DNA of 64,000 bases from Cryptomeria japonica (lineage: Eukaryota > Streptophyta > Pinopsida > Cupressales > Cupressaceae): NCBI RefSeq assembly GCF_030272615.1, contig NC_081408.1:622848476-622912475 (forward strand), in the 5' to 3' direction. Of this stretch, positions 10,992 to 23,180 are shown in pieces. The notes under the pieces were generated by a model that was given only the letters and a program-made list of their open reading frames with translations, had not been told where the DNA came from and made no database searches. Numbering within the stretch: the first letter of the stretch is position 1; each line of letters begins with the position of its first letter. A program made the translations under genes and the position numbers.

Positions 10992-11900
10992 TTGGAAAGC
11001 ATGGGAATCACTACCTTGAAAGACATTTATCAAGAGGATGAAGATTTCAAGGAGGCCTATAAGGTTTGTAAGGACATGAATGACATGTATCACACTGATT
11101 TTTTTGATTATATTCTACAAGAAGACTTACTTTTCAAGGGCAGTCAACTTTGTATTCCTAATTTCTACATGAGGGAAAATATTGTAAGGGAAAAACATTG
11201 TGGGAGTTTGTCAGGTTACTTTGGACTTGATAAGACACTTGAATTGGTTAGGAGATTTTACTTTTGGCCTAGGATGCAATCAGATGTAAGAAAGTATGTG
11301 ATAGAGTGTGGGATATGCCAAAGGGAAAAGGGGACAAGTTCCAATGCAGGTCTATATACTCCATTACCCATCCCTACCAAACCTTGGGATTTAGTTAGCA
11401 TGGATTTTGTCTTAGGTCTCCCTAAGACTAAATTAGGATATGACAATATATATATTGTTGTGGACAGGCTTTAAAAAATGGCACACTTTTTGCCATGCAA
11501 AGTTACGCATGATGCTTCTAGTATTGCAGGTTTGTTCTTCAAGGAGATTGTTAGATTCCATGGGTTACCCTTGAGAATCATATCAGATCAGGATCCTAAG
11601 TTTGTAGGACATTTTTGGAGAGCTTTGTGCCATAGGTTGGGGGACAATTTTTTTTTCTCTTTTTCTTATCACCCTCAATCTGATGGACAAACATAGGTGA
11701 TTAATAGATCCCTTGGAAACTTGTTGAGGTGCTTGACTAAGGACCATGGGGCCACTTGGGATGCCATTCTTCCACAGGCATAATTCTCATACAATGACTC
11801 TGTGAACAGAAGTACCGGATTGAGTCCTTTCCAAGTTGTATATGGAACTCATCCTAGAGGTGTTTTTGAACTCCGAGAAGTGTAGAATATTGACAGGAGG
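10992..11900 (+). pseudogene. Integrase core of element C
   Basis: The N-terminal zinc-binding region has H (REKHCG) and C..C in VIECGICQREKG. The DDE core shows D in SMDFVLGLP and D in ISDQDPKFVGHFW. The third acidic residue should lie after the SDGQT block, where a TAG interrupts (about 11697). Further stops are near 11472, 11781 and 11883. All segments share one frame. Integrase would insert the cDNA. Confidence 0.85.
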
Positions 11901-12482
11901 AGTGCTGAAGCGGATGATTTTGCTGAAGTCATGAAAGACATACACCGACAAGTCAGGGATAGATTGGTTCAAACATCTGAAAAGTACAAGCAAGCAGCAG
12001 ATGCCACAAGAAGAGATGTTCAGTTCAAGGTGGGAGATATGATGATGATTCATCTCAAAAAAGAGAGACTCCCTAAGGAGAAGTATACCAAGCTACTCAT
12101 GAAAAAGATAGGTCCTTTCAAGATCCTCAAAAGATGTGGGACAAATGCCTACAAGATAGATCTACTCCCTGATGTTGGTCTATCTCCCATATTTAATGTT
12201 TCTGACATATATGCATATAAGGGTTCCGTGGATGATGTTTGTGTTGTAGGTCCATCTGATTCTTCTAGCCCAATAATGTTGGAAGGACTTCCACCCCATC
12301 TCAAACCTGAGATTGAGTTCATTTTGGATCAAAGGGTTAGAAAGAAGACAAGGAGGAAGACTTACTTGGAGAACCTAGTCAAATGGAAGAATCAACCTTT
12401 AGAGGATGTTACATGGATGACTTTGGAGGCCATTGAGAAAACAAGAGCTCAGTTGTCAGATATCCCAACTCAAGGGACTTGA
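11901..12482 (+). pseudogene. Integrase C-terminus with chromodomain of element C
   Basis: The open stretch of about 183 residues contains the GPFKILKRCG and NAYKIDLL blocks of the integrase C-terminal domain. It ends in a chromodomain-like segment, FILDQRVRKK...LVKWKNQP.EDVTW (about 12315-12440). The VKWKN...TW pattern is the chromodomain signature found at the end of chromovirus Pol. In known elements it directs integration to particular chromatin. The stop at 12480 is close to the expected natural end, 24 bases before the 3' LTR. Confidence 0.85.
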
Positions 12483-12506
12483 GTTTTTTGGAGCCTGAGA
12501 GTATGG

Positions 12507-13944
12507 TGCAAAGAACCTTCTCTTTTCAAGAAAGGTTCTAACCATAGTAGTGTTTACATGATATTTTGTGTTGTAATAAGGGGTTGGATCAATGATCACC
12601 CTTGATGTAATAGAGTTCCTATTTGTATGGTCAATAATCTCTTAGGTGAGCATATAAACCTAGAGGTCTATTAGACCATGAAGGCTTGGAATTTGAATTT
12701 TAGTATTGATAGGTATAGGATATTTTCTTAGGTTTTTGGAGTCCAATAATGACCTTGGATATGTTCCCATAAGGTCTAAGTTCTTAATTTCCCAGTATTG
12801 TCCAAGTTGCAAAAATGTTGCATTTTGTTGTCAAATAACTTTAAAAAGTTGTCGGTAGGATGACAACTACCTCTCCAACATTCATAACTATTCTAAAGTT
12901 GGTTATGGATGTTGAGGAGGGTCTATATATGTTTCAACAACCATTGGGAAGGTTGTTAGAGAGTTTTGTAAAATTTTGGTGGAGAAAGTGAATAGAACAA
13001 ATCTGATTTTTCCATAACAATGATAATTTTCCATACTATCCATACATGGTGTGAAAAATTGTGATGAAACACTGAGTTAATTTGAAAGTGCCCTAAATCA
13101 CCTTCCTAATGCATCTGGTCTAACCTCTTGAAGTGTAATTTGGAGGAAGTTACATGCGGTTTACTCTTTGCAGGTTTGAAACCCTCCATTTTCAAGGGTT
13201 GCAATGAAAATGGAGCCCTAACATGCAATCTACCCATTGGAATCCCATGTTCATTGGTATAATGCAATTTAGAGGCATGTATTCTGAGATTCCAAAGGGG
13301 CGAGGTCATAGGAGTTGGTTTGGTAATTTTACCACTAAGCCCTAGTCTAAACTGTTTGAGGGTTTAGATTAGCCTAGAATGGAATTCATTGTGCACACAA
13401 TGAAGAATGATGAATTGAAGAGTTAATTCCTGGATTGGGAACATTGGGATATATAATAAGCCTCTTGAAGAGTTAGAATCTTCCTGTGACCCCATTCTCA
13501 CATACTTCCTTTGTAAAATAGACCTAACTTGATCAATTAGGCCTGTGAACATAGTAGGTGTTGGAGTGTGAAGGAATAGTTTGGAAACCTAATCTTTTGG
13601 AGTTTTATAGTAGTCCCAAAAGGGTATTTGAAACCCAAATTTACTTGGTAGGTTTTTTGGCACAATTTGGAGAGAAAGCCAAAAAATCAGTAAAATAGGG
13701 CTACTCGCCGGTAGACCTATTCAAGCCACTAGGACCAATACCCAAACTTGTATTCCAAAAAATTGTTGTGGAAGGTCTTAGTGACTCTTAAGGAGGGCAT
13801 GAGATTATTCTACCATCCCTAGACAAGGTTAAGAACCCTATTCCGCATTGGAGTGGATTGAGACCTTGAGAGGAAGCATAGGCATTGTAAGACCTAAGTG
13901 TGTGTGTGTGTGGGTTTGTCACCCTATTGCTGCTAACCTCTGCA
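12507..13944 (+). repeat. 3' LTR of element C (about 1438 bp)
   Basis: This aligns with 6370-7802 over its full length and ends GCTAACCTCTGCA, after which the sequence returns to the gag of element B on the minus strand. The expected polypurine tract before it is weak (GGAGCCTGAGAG, 12490-12501). Confidence 0.88.
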
Positions 13945-14697
13945 TCAATCAAAATTTTGAGCATTAGGCTTCCTTATCAGAGACCTTTTATCTTTGTTCT
14001 TCTGATGTTGAGACTTTTGAACGGATCCAGAGCTTTGACCTTTCGAAAATCCATGACCTCTTGTGTCATTAGCATTCTTTTGGCTTCGAGCGTCTCATTA
14101 AGCTTGGCTAGAGTGATTTTGAACCTCTCCTTGTACTCATTTTCAACTTCAAGATCTTACCTAAGAAGAATGATATGCCTTTCAATGTCTTCCTCATGTT
14201 GTTTGGAGTCTTTTAGGTCAAGCTTCAGTTGGCCATTCTCACAATCAAGTTTGTAAAATTCATTAGATTTGTCTTTTAATAACTGATCAACTTCTCCTCA
14301 TTCTTCTTCCTCTCCTCAATCTCCCTTGTCAATTTCATCACAATGGCTTCCATCTCATTCTTTTGAATTGTATTATCTCTAGCAAGCTTGTCACATTCTT
14401 CTAACTTTTCCTTCAGGGCTTCATCATCCATGCTTTGACTTTATTTTTTCTTTAAGTTGATCAACACACTCCTTTCTCTTTTCCTTGGACCTATTCAGTT
14501 TCTCCTTCAATGACTGGATGAAATTTTCAGCATCCTTAAGATTCATTTTCAATTCCCAAACTTTGGCTTTGGACTGATCAAGATCATAAAGTGCAACAAG
14601 TAGCTGTTGTCTAAGACTACTGGAATCTATTAAAACACCTTCCCAGATTTTCCTCAAGCTGTCAAACTTATTCTGAGGAACTAGGCTCTGATACAAA
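13945..14697 (-). pseudogene. Gag of element B, coiled-coil half
   Basis: On the minus strand from the primer-binding site downward the sequence is coding-like and dominated by heptads of Leu, Lys and Glu, for example WELKMNLKDAENFIQSLKEK, through about 14000. It ends with a basic stretch just before the insertion of element C. An open stretch reaches 14424, then small frameshifts and stops occur. Long coiled coils before zinc knuckles suggest a capsid or assembly domain. The apparent ATG at 14717 lies in the LTR and is unlikely to be the real start. Confidence 0.6.
14685..14696 (-). other. Primer-binding site of element B
   Basis: On the minus strand TTGTATCAGAGC follows the LTR end by two bases. 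It matches the initiator-Met primer-binding site with one change (G to T at the second base). Confidence 0.8.
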
Positions 14698-14698
14698 T

Positions 14699-15829
14699 TG
14701 TTGGAATCAAGGAACACTGAGAGGGGGGGTGAATCAACGTTCTACAATCTTTAACATTTAACATTATTAATTTGATTCTTCAACCATTTAATGAAAATCA
14801 ACAAGAGAATGATGCAAACACATAAAGAAAACATCCACAACACCACAACACTAGATTTATAAGTGGAAAAATCCGTTAAGGGAAAAACCACGATAACCTA
14901 CCCACAATGAGATAATACCCTGTTAGGAGTAAATGAAATATTATAATGGGTAATGCACATTCATTTAGGCATACTACCTAGAGCTCACTTCTCAAATTAC
15001 AAAAAGGGCTACAACTCGGAAGGCTCGCTACCTTACAAAATGATTACAAAAGACAAAAGAAGGTTTAAACTATTAAATAGAATCAACAAATTCCTGAGTA
15101 TAGTTTCATTTAAGCACAAAACATATAATCTTACTATGCTCTGCTATACTATTCTGTTATGATGTTCTGCTATATTCTGAAGCACAAATCCTTCACTTGC
15201 GCACGTAAAATTGTGCATAATCACTCTCAACTACTTTGCACACCACCACATATATAAAAAATGACAATATCAATCGCTCATATATCTGCAACATCAAATT
15301 AGGTCTTCTACATGTCGGCCCAAAAATGCATAACACAGATGAAACATGTATGCCAAGTCGGCTGAATCTGAACCAAAATAATTATGAAAACCAAAAAGAA
15401 TTGTCCATATGCTTCCCACATGTTGAATAAACATCCTCAAATACACAAATGATCATCAAAATCAATCCACAAGATCCACACAATGAATATCCACATGTTA
15501 CTGCTGATGAACAATGTTCTACCCAAAAACCTGTATACTGAACCTTCTAACTCACTCAAAAATTATCATCGGAGGCCAAAAACTTGTAATATAGTAGATA
15601 ACACATCCATGAAGCTTTCAAGAGATCCATAACCCAAAAAAAATTACTAGAAATGAGCCGCCAACCAAAATATTGCATACTATTGGATGTCCTGTTCTAT
15701 CTCACCGGACCTAACCAATACTCAATCACTCTTCTGGTATGAACAAATCATGCATTGTGGATGGGTGCATTAGAATTAGTTGCCATCAATGACAATATTT
15801 GACTACCTGTGTAGTGTATCTTGCCAACA
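14699..15829 (-). repeat. 5' LTR of element B (1131 bp)
   Basis: On the minus strand it starts TGTTGGCAAGATACAC (15829) and ends GATTCCAACA (14699). It carries TTGTCATTGATGGCAACT near the start and GATTCACCCCCCCTCTCAG near the end, both shared with the LTRs of element A. The matching 3' LTR is outside the window. Confidence 0.8.
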
Positions 15830-17240
15830 CCACCTACAATCTTTTTTCAAATTGAATTTTGAACTACCTTAGATGGTCATCGTCTAATTGAAATTAAAAT
15901 CACAATCTTAATTATTATTCTTTTATTTCTTTAAACTTAGCTAGTTATGAAATAAATTACTAATCCTAAATGATTCACTTACATATGAGCATTAAATATT
16001 CTACGTCCTTTATGTATATTTACTATTATCATCTGCTTTTCTTTTCTAGACCCATTATTAAAATAATGATAATAAAATATCTTTATATATTATATATCTA
16101 TATAGAGTGCATATATAAATAGACTTAAATACTAATTAATTTTTAGATGCATTATTTAAAGGTTATATTAATATTCCATAGATTTATTCCTTACTAAGAA
16201 TATATGATTAATATTTATATGTATTACATGCATGCGTATGTGAAAATATATAAATTAAAAAAATATTTTATCTAATTAAATTTATGACTAATAAAATACA
16301 GTTATTTATTTCTTGTATATAACAGATTAAAAAAAAGAAGCAAATTTACTAACTATATATAATCTTAATAGGTTAACTTTGGTTTATTTGGGTCTACTAT
16401 AGTGTGAGGATAATGATTAAGTTGGCACTTTAACGTCAATTCTGGTAGTGTAACCCTTATATTTAAGTAACATACACCATCCTAACTCATAGGTATTTCT
16501 CAATTCACAATTAAATCCAATTTGCAACCAACCCCAAATAAGAATTTTCTAAGGTGAATAGCTATAATATATATTTTTGTTGTCTTTCTTTTTAAAAGCT
16601 ACCTAGGGCACATTATAGTCTTACATGGAAAGTTAAGTTTATATTTTATGGGTAGATGCCCTAAACCATGGACTCAAGACACCAACCAGTCCCTAGCTAT
16701 CTATAAGTTGAGACTATTATTTTCACCATGGAGTTTTGCAATTAATCAATTGCTTGGGAATCCTCTGTGGTGTTTTGTCTTATGGCCTGTAGGAATTTCA
16801 TTAAAGATAAATTAATTTTCTTCTATATCAATTTATTTTCTCATTTGTTGAACTGTTATTTTACGAGATGATTTTTTTAGCTTTCTTCATTTACAAATTT
16901 AGGAAAACTCATTCTAGTGATAACAAAACAAAGATTTTTTTTAAGTTTTTGTACACTACGCACATGTCCTTCTTGGGTGGGTAGGTGGCATTATACAAGA
17001 TGGTTAATGTGCTTTATTTGTGGTGCAACATTTTGCATTTTAATTTATTTTAGAAACTCGTTTAGGACTAAATAGTGGGAAAGCCTCTATTTTGTTTATT
17101 GTGAGCAAAATGAAGTAGACATTGACATTGACATTATTGACCACATAAGACAATTTGTAGTAGTGGACATTGACATTATTGACTTACATGACACAATTTG
17201 TGCAGAACCTTGAGTTGAGTCACTTGCCCTACTTTCAATA
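15830..17240. other. AT-rich spacer without recognisable features
   Basis: No coding-like frame, RNA gene or clear repeat is seen. It contains runs of TATA-type sequence and simple AT-rich tracts. It may be old decayed transposon DNA or true intergenic sequence. Confidence 0.6.
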
Positions 17241-17245
17241 ACTAC

Positions 17246-18701
17246 TGATGCATGCTAAAAAGGACACAAGAGAACACAAGTTCAAACGTTAGTATGTTAG
17301 TGAAACAAATGAAAGACAAACGAACTTATGATCCTTAACATGCATATCAAGAGAGATATAAAGAAGACAATGAAAAGCATACAAAAATGAAGGAAGGAAA
17401 TAAAACCCCCCAAGATGCTCTCCAACATGCTCATGGTCACTCCTCCCTTGTTCGTCTCCTCTCCAAGTTCCACATGAGTGTAGCCCTCAATGTTTTCACT
17501 AACTATGGATGTCATATGAAGATTCAAGATTATGAAAATAAGAACAAATGACTATGCAAGTGTAAACAAACTACTATGAGAAAGTACCTAATTAATCTAT
17601 GTTAATTTTAGCAAAATAACAAAGAAAATGATCCTAAATGCTCTCTCAAAATGATTATAAATTTGATGCATAAATATTTTTGGATCTCTAGATTTTTGGA
17701 TCTTTTTGAAGAAGGAATGGGCTCTATTTATAGGGAAAATAGGGCAATGGATGGTTGAGATTGAGTAATCTCAACAAGGGCCAGGATTGATGAATTTATG
17801 ATCGATGTGATGGCTTTCAACCCAATCCCAAGATGACAAATGTCACCATGAGATGGCTTGAGAGGAGAGGGAAGAAGAATTAAATGCTTGAGATGACATG
17901 AAGGTTACCTTATGAGGTAAGGTTTAGGCTTGAGTTAGTGAATAAATCTTTTATCTAATGAATAATGCCTTTATTCAATGGACAAACTATTGTGAAAGAG
18001 TTAGTGGGGATAACCATGGTCAAAACAATAAATGCTTGAAGATACCCATGAGTTAAATGAGGGTTGAGTTAGAGGGAAAGTCTCTAACCATGTGGGTGAG
18101 TTGAGTTTAACCATTAATGGTTATGTAAGATCCATAAATGGTTTGGAAGACTTTGGGGGCTAACTTGTTGAAGACATAAATCCTTTAATGCATTTCAAAG
18201 ACTTTGAGGCTTTGAGAAGTGACTTCTCTTTGCTTAGGAATGTGACAATAATTAGGGGATAAGATTAGGCTAATTTAGAATGGATTAGAAGAATCTAGAA
18301 TGGGTTTAGGATGCAAGTGGGTTTGGTGGGTGAGAGAAAATAGGATTTTAATTAAATTAAAATTCATTTATTTTAACTAAAATTGTGCAACTTGCATTTG
18401 TAGGAGAATGCAATTGGGGGGGGGGGGGGTAGTTTAGAGATTTAAATAAATATTTATTTATTTATTTAAATGAGGAAAAGAGGTTAAATTAAATAAATAT
18501 GCTTTATTCATTTAATTGATTGTTAGAGTGTGGTTAAATGAATTAATTTAAATAAATTGAATAATTTATTCAGTTAATAGAAGAAGAGGTTGAGAATGAA
18601 TGAATTAAATATTAATTTAATTAACTGTTGACTGATGGTTAAATAATTAAATAAATAGTAAATATTCATTTAATTAAGTGGACAGATTTATTTGTCTACA
18701 T
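17246..18701 (-). repeat. 3' LTR of element D (1456 bp)
   Basis: On the minus strand it starts TGTAGACAAAT and ends GCATGCATCA. It aligns with 35317-37921 once the solo LTR is removed, but contains about 0.25 kb (near 18090-18340) missing from the other copy. It includes a 14-base G run at 18416-18429 on the plus strand. Confidence 0.88.
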
Positions 18702-18715
18702 TTGCCCCTCTTTGA
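18702..18715 (-). other. Polypurine tract of element D
   Basis: On the minus strand AAAGAGGGGCAAA lies immediately before the TGTAGAC LTR start. A small hairpin (CCTCT-CAA-AGAGG) overlaps its 5' side. Confidence 0.75.
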
Positions 18716-20809
18716 GAGGGTGTAGTTTATCTCATCGTTTCAAAGAAAGAAAGATAGGTATGAAATATTCCCCATAAATGTTAATTTAGTGGGTGGTATG
18801 CCTCCTCGAGAGATGGGAGAATTTTTTTTGAAAAATCGGGCGATCTCTCGAAAAAGAGAAAGAAGTGGGAGGGGGTAGAATAGAAGAAATTAGAAATAAT
18901 GGTGAAACAATGGGAGAAGACGGAGTGGATACGGAGAAAGAACAAGCCTCAAAAGTACACAGGGGTCACAGTGCAAATGTAGTGTTTGTGCTTTTGATTG
19001 ATTCTATACAATTGATCAAAATTGGTTGGACAATCTGGTGCAATCAGTTTAATTGCCCCAGTTGAGTCAAACCGTGACAGTTGATGTCAGTTGTTCATTT
19101 GAATAGGATAAAGTCTAAGTAAGTGAGTCAAATAACCTGTTGTGACTTAGAAAATTAATGTAATTGCCTGATGAAGTGAAGGTATCTGAAGCAAAATACT
19201 CGTTGATACTTAGACAATTGATGTAGTTGTCTGTTTTGATTGTGTTTGATTGGTTGATCAATTTATAGTGTTTGCATTGTAGGTTATTTGTGGAGAATCA
19301 TGGCAGCCTCGTTGAGACTTGGTCATTGTGATAAATGCCTATTATAGTCTAGGGTTGCCATAATCGACTACCTGTTGAAACTCGAAGATACTTGATCGAA
19401 AAAGCATCTGTTGATAGTCGAGGTGTGCATGAGTCGATGTGCCTATGTAGACAAAGTAATTAGCTTGATTGGGTTGATGGGAACTGACGAAGGGATTATG
19501 ATGATGACCTAGATGGGGAGGGTGAGTCATGGATTCAATGTTAGATAGAAGGTATGGAGAACCTAGGACTCATTCCTGTGGAATAAGATAAAAAAGAGAG
19601 TATCCATTTTCATTATTATGTATGAATGATATGCAACAATATGGATGTATGGATGGATGGAATGCAATGAAATGCAATATATACAGATGAGATGAAATGA
19701 TGATCCATAGATTATTCACAATGATTTATTTTCATCATCGACCATGGTAGTATCGTTCTTGGTTGAGGTAGTAGAAACCACGGTTGAGCATTTCACCTGT
19801 AAGCAAACATCGCAGACAAGGAAATTTATCCTCCATTTTGGTTCATGTACAAATGGTCGAGGTATACGTTGTAGTCAATAATCCATAGTGATCCATGATT
19901 GTATTTTTGCATAGGATCACGTAGCTTAGTGAACTTCACACGTAGACACCATTAGTATATGCCCCAAAACTTCATTGGAACAATCCGTAGACAAAAAAGA
20001 AAGAAAAGGATATTAGGAACCATCCCGGCTACTCTAATCACTTGTGGATATCCTGGAGTAGTGTAGGAACCTAATATAAATAAATAAATATTTGACCAAG
20101 TACTTATCAGTCAAATCAAATTTTCTTGTCAAAGAAAATGTTATCACGTCTTGTCTGTGAGGAAGGATGCATCCTTGTGAAGACAGTTGTGTGTAGATGT
20201 TTTGATTGGTTGGTTGATTTGATAAGTGATCATAGTTTTGAGTACCTCAAAATGTTGTGTTTGTTTTTGTTGTGATGTGTATGTACAAGGAATAATATAC
20301 ATTGCAATGTTTTTGATTGATTTTTGATGTTTTTGTGATTTTTGGATTTTTTGAATGTTGTGAATGTTTTTGGTATTATTTTTAGGACATTTGTGAATGA
20401 TTAACTCAATGAATCACAAGTAATGTAGAATCCACTTCCATCAGTAAGAGTATTTTCCCCAGTTAGATGTCGCTATGAAAGCAGGATGCAGGACACATAA
20501 AGTACTAACCCTGATTGCAGATCAATAACAAGCCATGGTTTGAATGATAGATGAATGGATGCAATGGATGTGATCGCAACAAGTCTGAAAGACAATGGAG
20601 CCATAGCCTTTATGAATGGTGCCTATTTACCAGGTTTTCACCATCGTACCTACCCAAGGCACCACCAGAGTGGTTTTCACTGTTTGGATGCATGATTTTT
20701 CTTTACTATTTTCTTGATTTTTTTTTCTATTTTTATTTTTTTCAGGACTGTTTTCTGAATGTTTTTGGTATTTTCTGATTATTTGGAGAAGTATGATGCT
20801 CTGCACAGC
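18716..20809 (-). other. 3' noncoding region of element D
   Basis: This lies between the end of the integrase and the polypurine tract. It has T- and G-rich low-complexity stretches (about 20230-20400 and 20690-20780), a short GATG-type repeat patch near 19640-19700, and a loosely repeated TTGATGTAGTTGTCTG-like phrase (19080-19230). No convincing coding frame is seen; the short open frames here are not supported. Confidence 0.6.
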
Positions 20810-22160
20810 TTATGTATGAAACCTTTTTAGATGCATGTTGTTGATCGGATCTGCTAGTGGTTCTCCTTCTAAAGTTGCTAACTGATATGCCTTAGACCCG
20901 AAGACGATAGTGATAACATACAGACCCAACCAATTTGATTCAAACTTCCCCTGATGTTCTCTGTTTGGTTGGTTGCAAGGATTTTCCCTAAGAACAAGAT
21001 CTCCTACATCAAATGTGCAAGGTTGACTTGATGATTGTAGCTTCTGCTCATGTGCTGGTGATAGGCTTTTAGGTGGTTGTATGCAACTTGTCGCCTTTCA
21101 TCAAGTAGTTCCAAGTCCTGAAGATGCGAGACTCGATATGCTTCATCATCTATTAGATTGTGCAAGGAGACCCATAAAGATAGTATTTCAACCTCAATAG
21201 GCAAGATGACTTCTGATCCATAAACCGGTGAGTATGGGATTGCACTTGTAGGGGTTCGAATGCTAGTTTGATATGCCCATAGTGTTGGATTCAATCGAAT
21301 GTGCCAATCACAACCAACATCATTGACTATCTTTTTGAGGATCCTCAATATGTTCTTATTGGAGACTTCGGCTTGACCATTTCCTTGTGGGTAATATGGA
21401 GTGGAAAAATGGTGTTGGATATGAAACTTGTCACAAAGTTCATGGACATCTTGATTTTTGAAAGGAAGGTCATTATCTGTGATGATGGACATGGGTACAC
21501 CATACCGGCAGACGATGTAATTAAGGATGAATGAGGTGATCTACTTGCCGGTGACTTGGGTGAGCGGAATGACTTTGATCCACTTTGTGAACTATTCTAT
21601 GATGGTAATGATAAATTTATGAATGTTGGATGAAGATGGATGGATTTTACCCACAAGGTCAAGTCCCCATTGACAAAGGGGCCATGGTGTTGTCATAGGT
21701 TGCAATTCTTGTGCTGGGGCATGTATCAGATCTCCATGAACTTGGCACTTCTTGCACTTTCTGATAAAATAGTAGGAGTCTTTTTCCATGGAGGGCCAAT
21801 AGTATCCGGCTCGCATGATTTTCTTTGCTAGTGAAGGACTGCTTGAGTGAGCCCCACAAATTCAATCATGTACCTCTTACAAGGATTTTGTTATCTCATC
21901 TTGTTCCAAACATCGAAAGAGAGTACCATCAAGACTTCGCCTGTATAGGGTTTCGACAATGATAGTGTATCGAGCGGTTTGGTGGATAAAGGTTTTTTGT
22001 TGGTCATTTGATTGGTTAGGGGGAAGTGTGTGGTCACGTAGGTAAGTGAAGAACTCACTGTACCATGGGGAGTTGGAACTAATAAGGCGACATATCATTT
22101 TAGTTTTAGGGATATCATACGCGGGGATCCAAAGCTATTCTACCAAGAACTTGTAGCGTG
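20810..22160 (-). pseudogene. Integrase of element D
   Basis: On the minus strand the zinc-binding H..H...C..C region (CGAHSSS, then CKKCQVHG) is followed by the DDE core: D in CQWGLDLVGKI, D in SIITDNDLPFKN and E in GNGQAEVSNKN, all present. The C-terminal part continues through the LLDERRQ block. A one-base shift near 21018 moves the frame, after which DVGDLVLREN and MHLKRF are readable to a stop at 20810-20812. Several stops interrupt the core, for example near 21880 and 21590. Confidence 0.88.
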
Positions 22161-22660
22161 TCGGATTTTATGGAAGATCAAGAAGAGATGCAATTGTAGC
22201 CATTGTGTCAGCAACTCGATTATGATCTCTTGGTACTTGCTCAAATGTGATAGTCATAAATGATTCTTTGAAACTATCCACCATCCTTTTATACGACATG
22301 AGTTTATCATCCTTTGTTTGGTATTCATCGATGACTTGTTAGATGACCAACTCAGAATCTCCATATACCTGTAGTTCTTTCAGATGCCATTGTATGGCCA
22401 ACCTGAGTCCTGTGATTAAAGCCTCATATTTTTCTATATTATTTATGCAGGGGAAAGTGATCATGTATGATTTCGGGATGTTGTCACCTTGAGGTGTGAT
22501 AAAAAGAATACCCACCCTCGAGCCATGTTTTGTGTATGAGTCCTCAAAATATAGCTTCCAGGTTTGTGTAGCTATAATCATGAAGATCTCCTCATCTAGA
22601 AAGTTGGAGATAAGAGGATGGTCGCCTTTTAGTGGTGCATCAACCAACTGATCTACAATA
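22161..22660 (-). pseudogene. Second, archaeal-type RNase H of element D
   Basis: On the minus strand a domain beginning TWKLYFEDSYTKHGS and containing NNIEKYEALITGLRLAI and LQVYGDSELVI follows the first RNase H. This extra archaeal-type RNase H is diagnostic of the Tat lineage, from family knowledge. The first catalytic Asp of the usual YFDGS motif reads YFEDS here, so the active site is probably damaged. The Glu and second Asp (GDS) are kept. Stops occur near 22337 and 22175. Confidence 0.82.
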
Positions 22661-23180
22661 ACCTATCCCTTGATAGCTTTGTGGTCCACATACTCAATAT
22701 CAAATTCACTCAAGATCATAACCCATTTGGCCAAGTGGTCTGTCAATGCTGCCTTGCTGAGTAGGTACTTGAGTGGATCTATTTTGGCAATGAGTTGTAC
22801 ATTGCGCATTAACATGTAGTGCCTCAATTTGGTGGCTGCCAAGATAACTGCTAGGCAAGCTCACTCAATAGGTGTGTAATTGAGTTCATGGCCTACTAGT
22901 GTTCAAGAGATGTAGTAGACAACAATTTCTTTTCCTTCTGCATTATGTTGTGCTAGAAATACTCCTAATGCCATATTTGTAGCTGAAATATATAGCAATA
23001 GAGGTCTTCTTGGATCTGGTGGAATCAATAATGGTGTATGAATTAAGTAGTCTTTAAGCATTTGGAATTCTTGCTGGCATTTTGCATCCCATTGAACGCA
23101 GATATTCTTGTGTAACAAATGGGTGAAGGGATGACATTTATCAGCCAATTGTGCAATGAATCTCCGAATTGATTATAGCC
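22661..23180 (-). pseudogene. First (retroviral-type) RNase H of element D, degenerate
   Basis: After the RT thumb the text KCHPFTHLLHKN leads into the RNase H region RPLLLYISATNMALGVFL. The usual first Asp (as in xDAS) is replaced by SAT. A loss of this kind is expected where a second RNase H has taken over. The segment ends with the AKWVMILSEFDIEYVD block. In-frame stops lie near 22900 and 22860. Confidence 0.8.

Larger units (their letters stand above)
6370..13944 (+). mobile_element. Element C: complete but defective chromovirus (Ty3/gypsy)
   Basis: LTRs at 6370-7802 and 12507-13944 enclose a primer-binding site and one gag-pol region. The order is gag, zinc knuckle, protease, RT, RNase H, integrase, chromodomain, which is typical of chromoviruses. 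It inserted into the gag of element B. Possible target-site duplications are TTAAT and TCAAT with one mismatch, but the left LTR edge is ambiguous by two bases. Almost all of pol is in one frame, broken by stops, one tandem duplication, a one-base insertion near 10022 and a local deletion near 10385, so it cannot be autonomous now. Confidence 0.9.
4257..15829 (-). mobile_element. Element B: minus-strand Copia-like element, split by elements A and C
   Basis: Read on the minus strand from 15829 downward, this holds a 5' LTR (15829-14699), a primer-binding site, a coiled-coil gag (14697-13945), zinc knuckles (6369-5960) and an unknown ORF (5485-4257). Element C (6370-13944) interrupts the gag. 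The text resumes correctly on both sides: basic gag residues at 13950-14060 and a zinc knuckle at 6355. Element A interrupts the downstream ORF at 4257. The 3' end and 3' LTR must lie left of the window. No pol domains are visible in the part present. B and A are related families: similar LTR starts and ends, and homologous ORFs. Confidence 0.8.

Noticed and set aside
20551-20778. 75-residue plus-strand open frame with Phe/Tyr-rich end
   Set aside because: It arises from a T-rich tract in the 3' noncoding region of element D. No motif and no homologous context.
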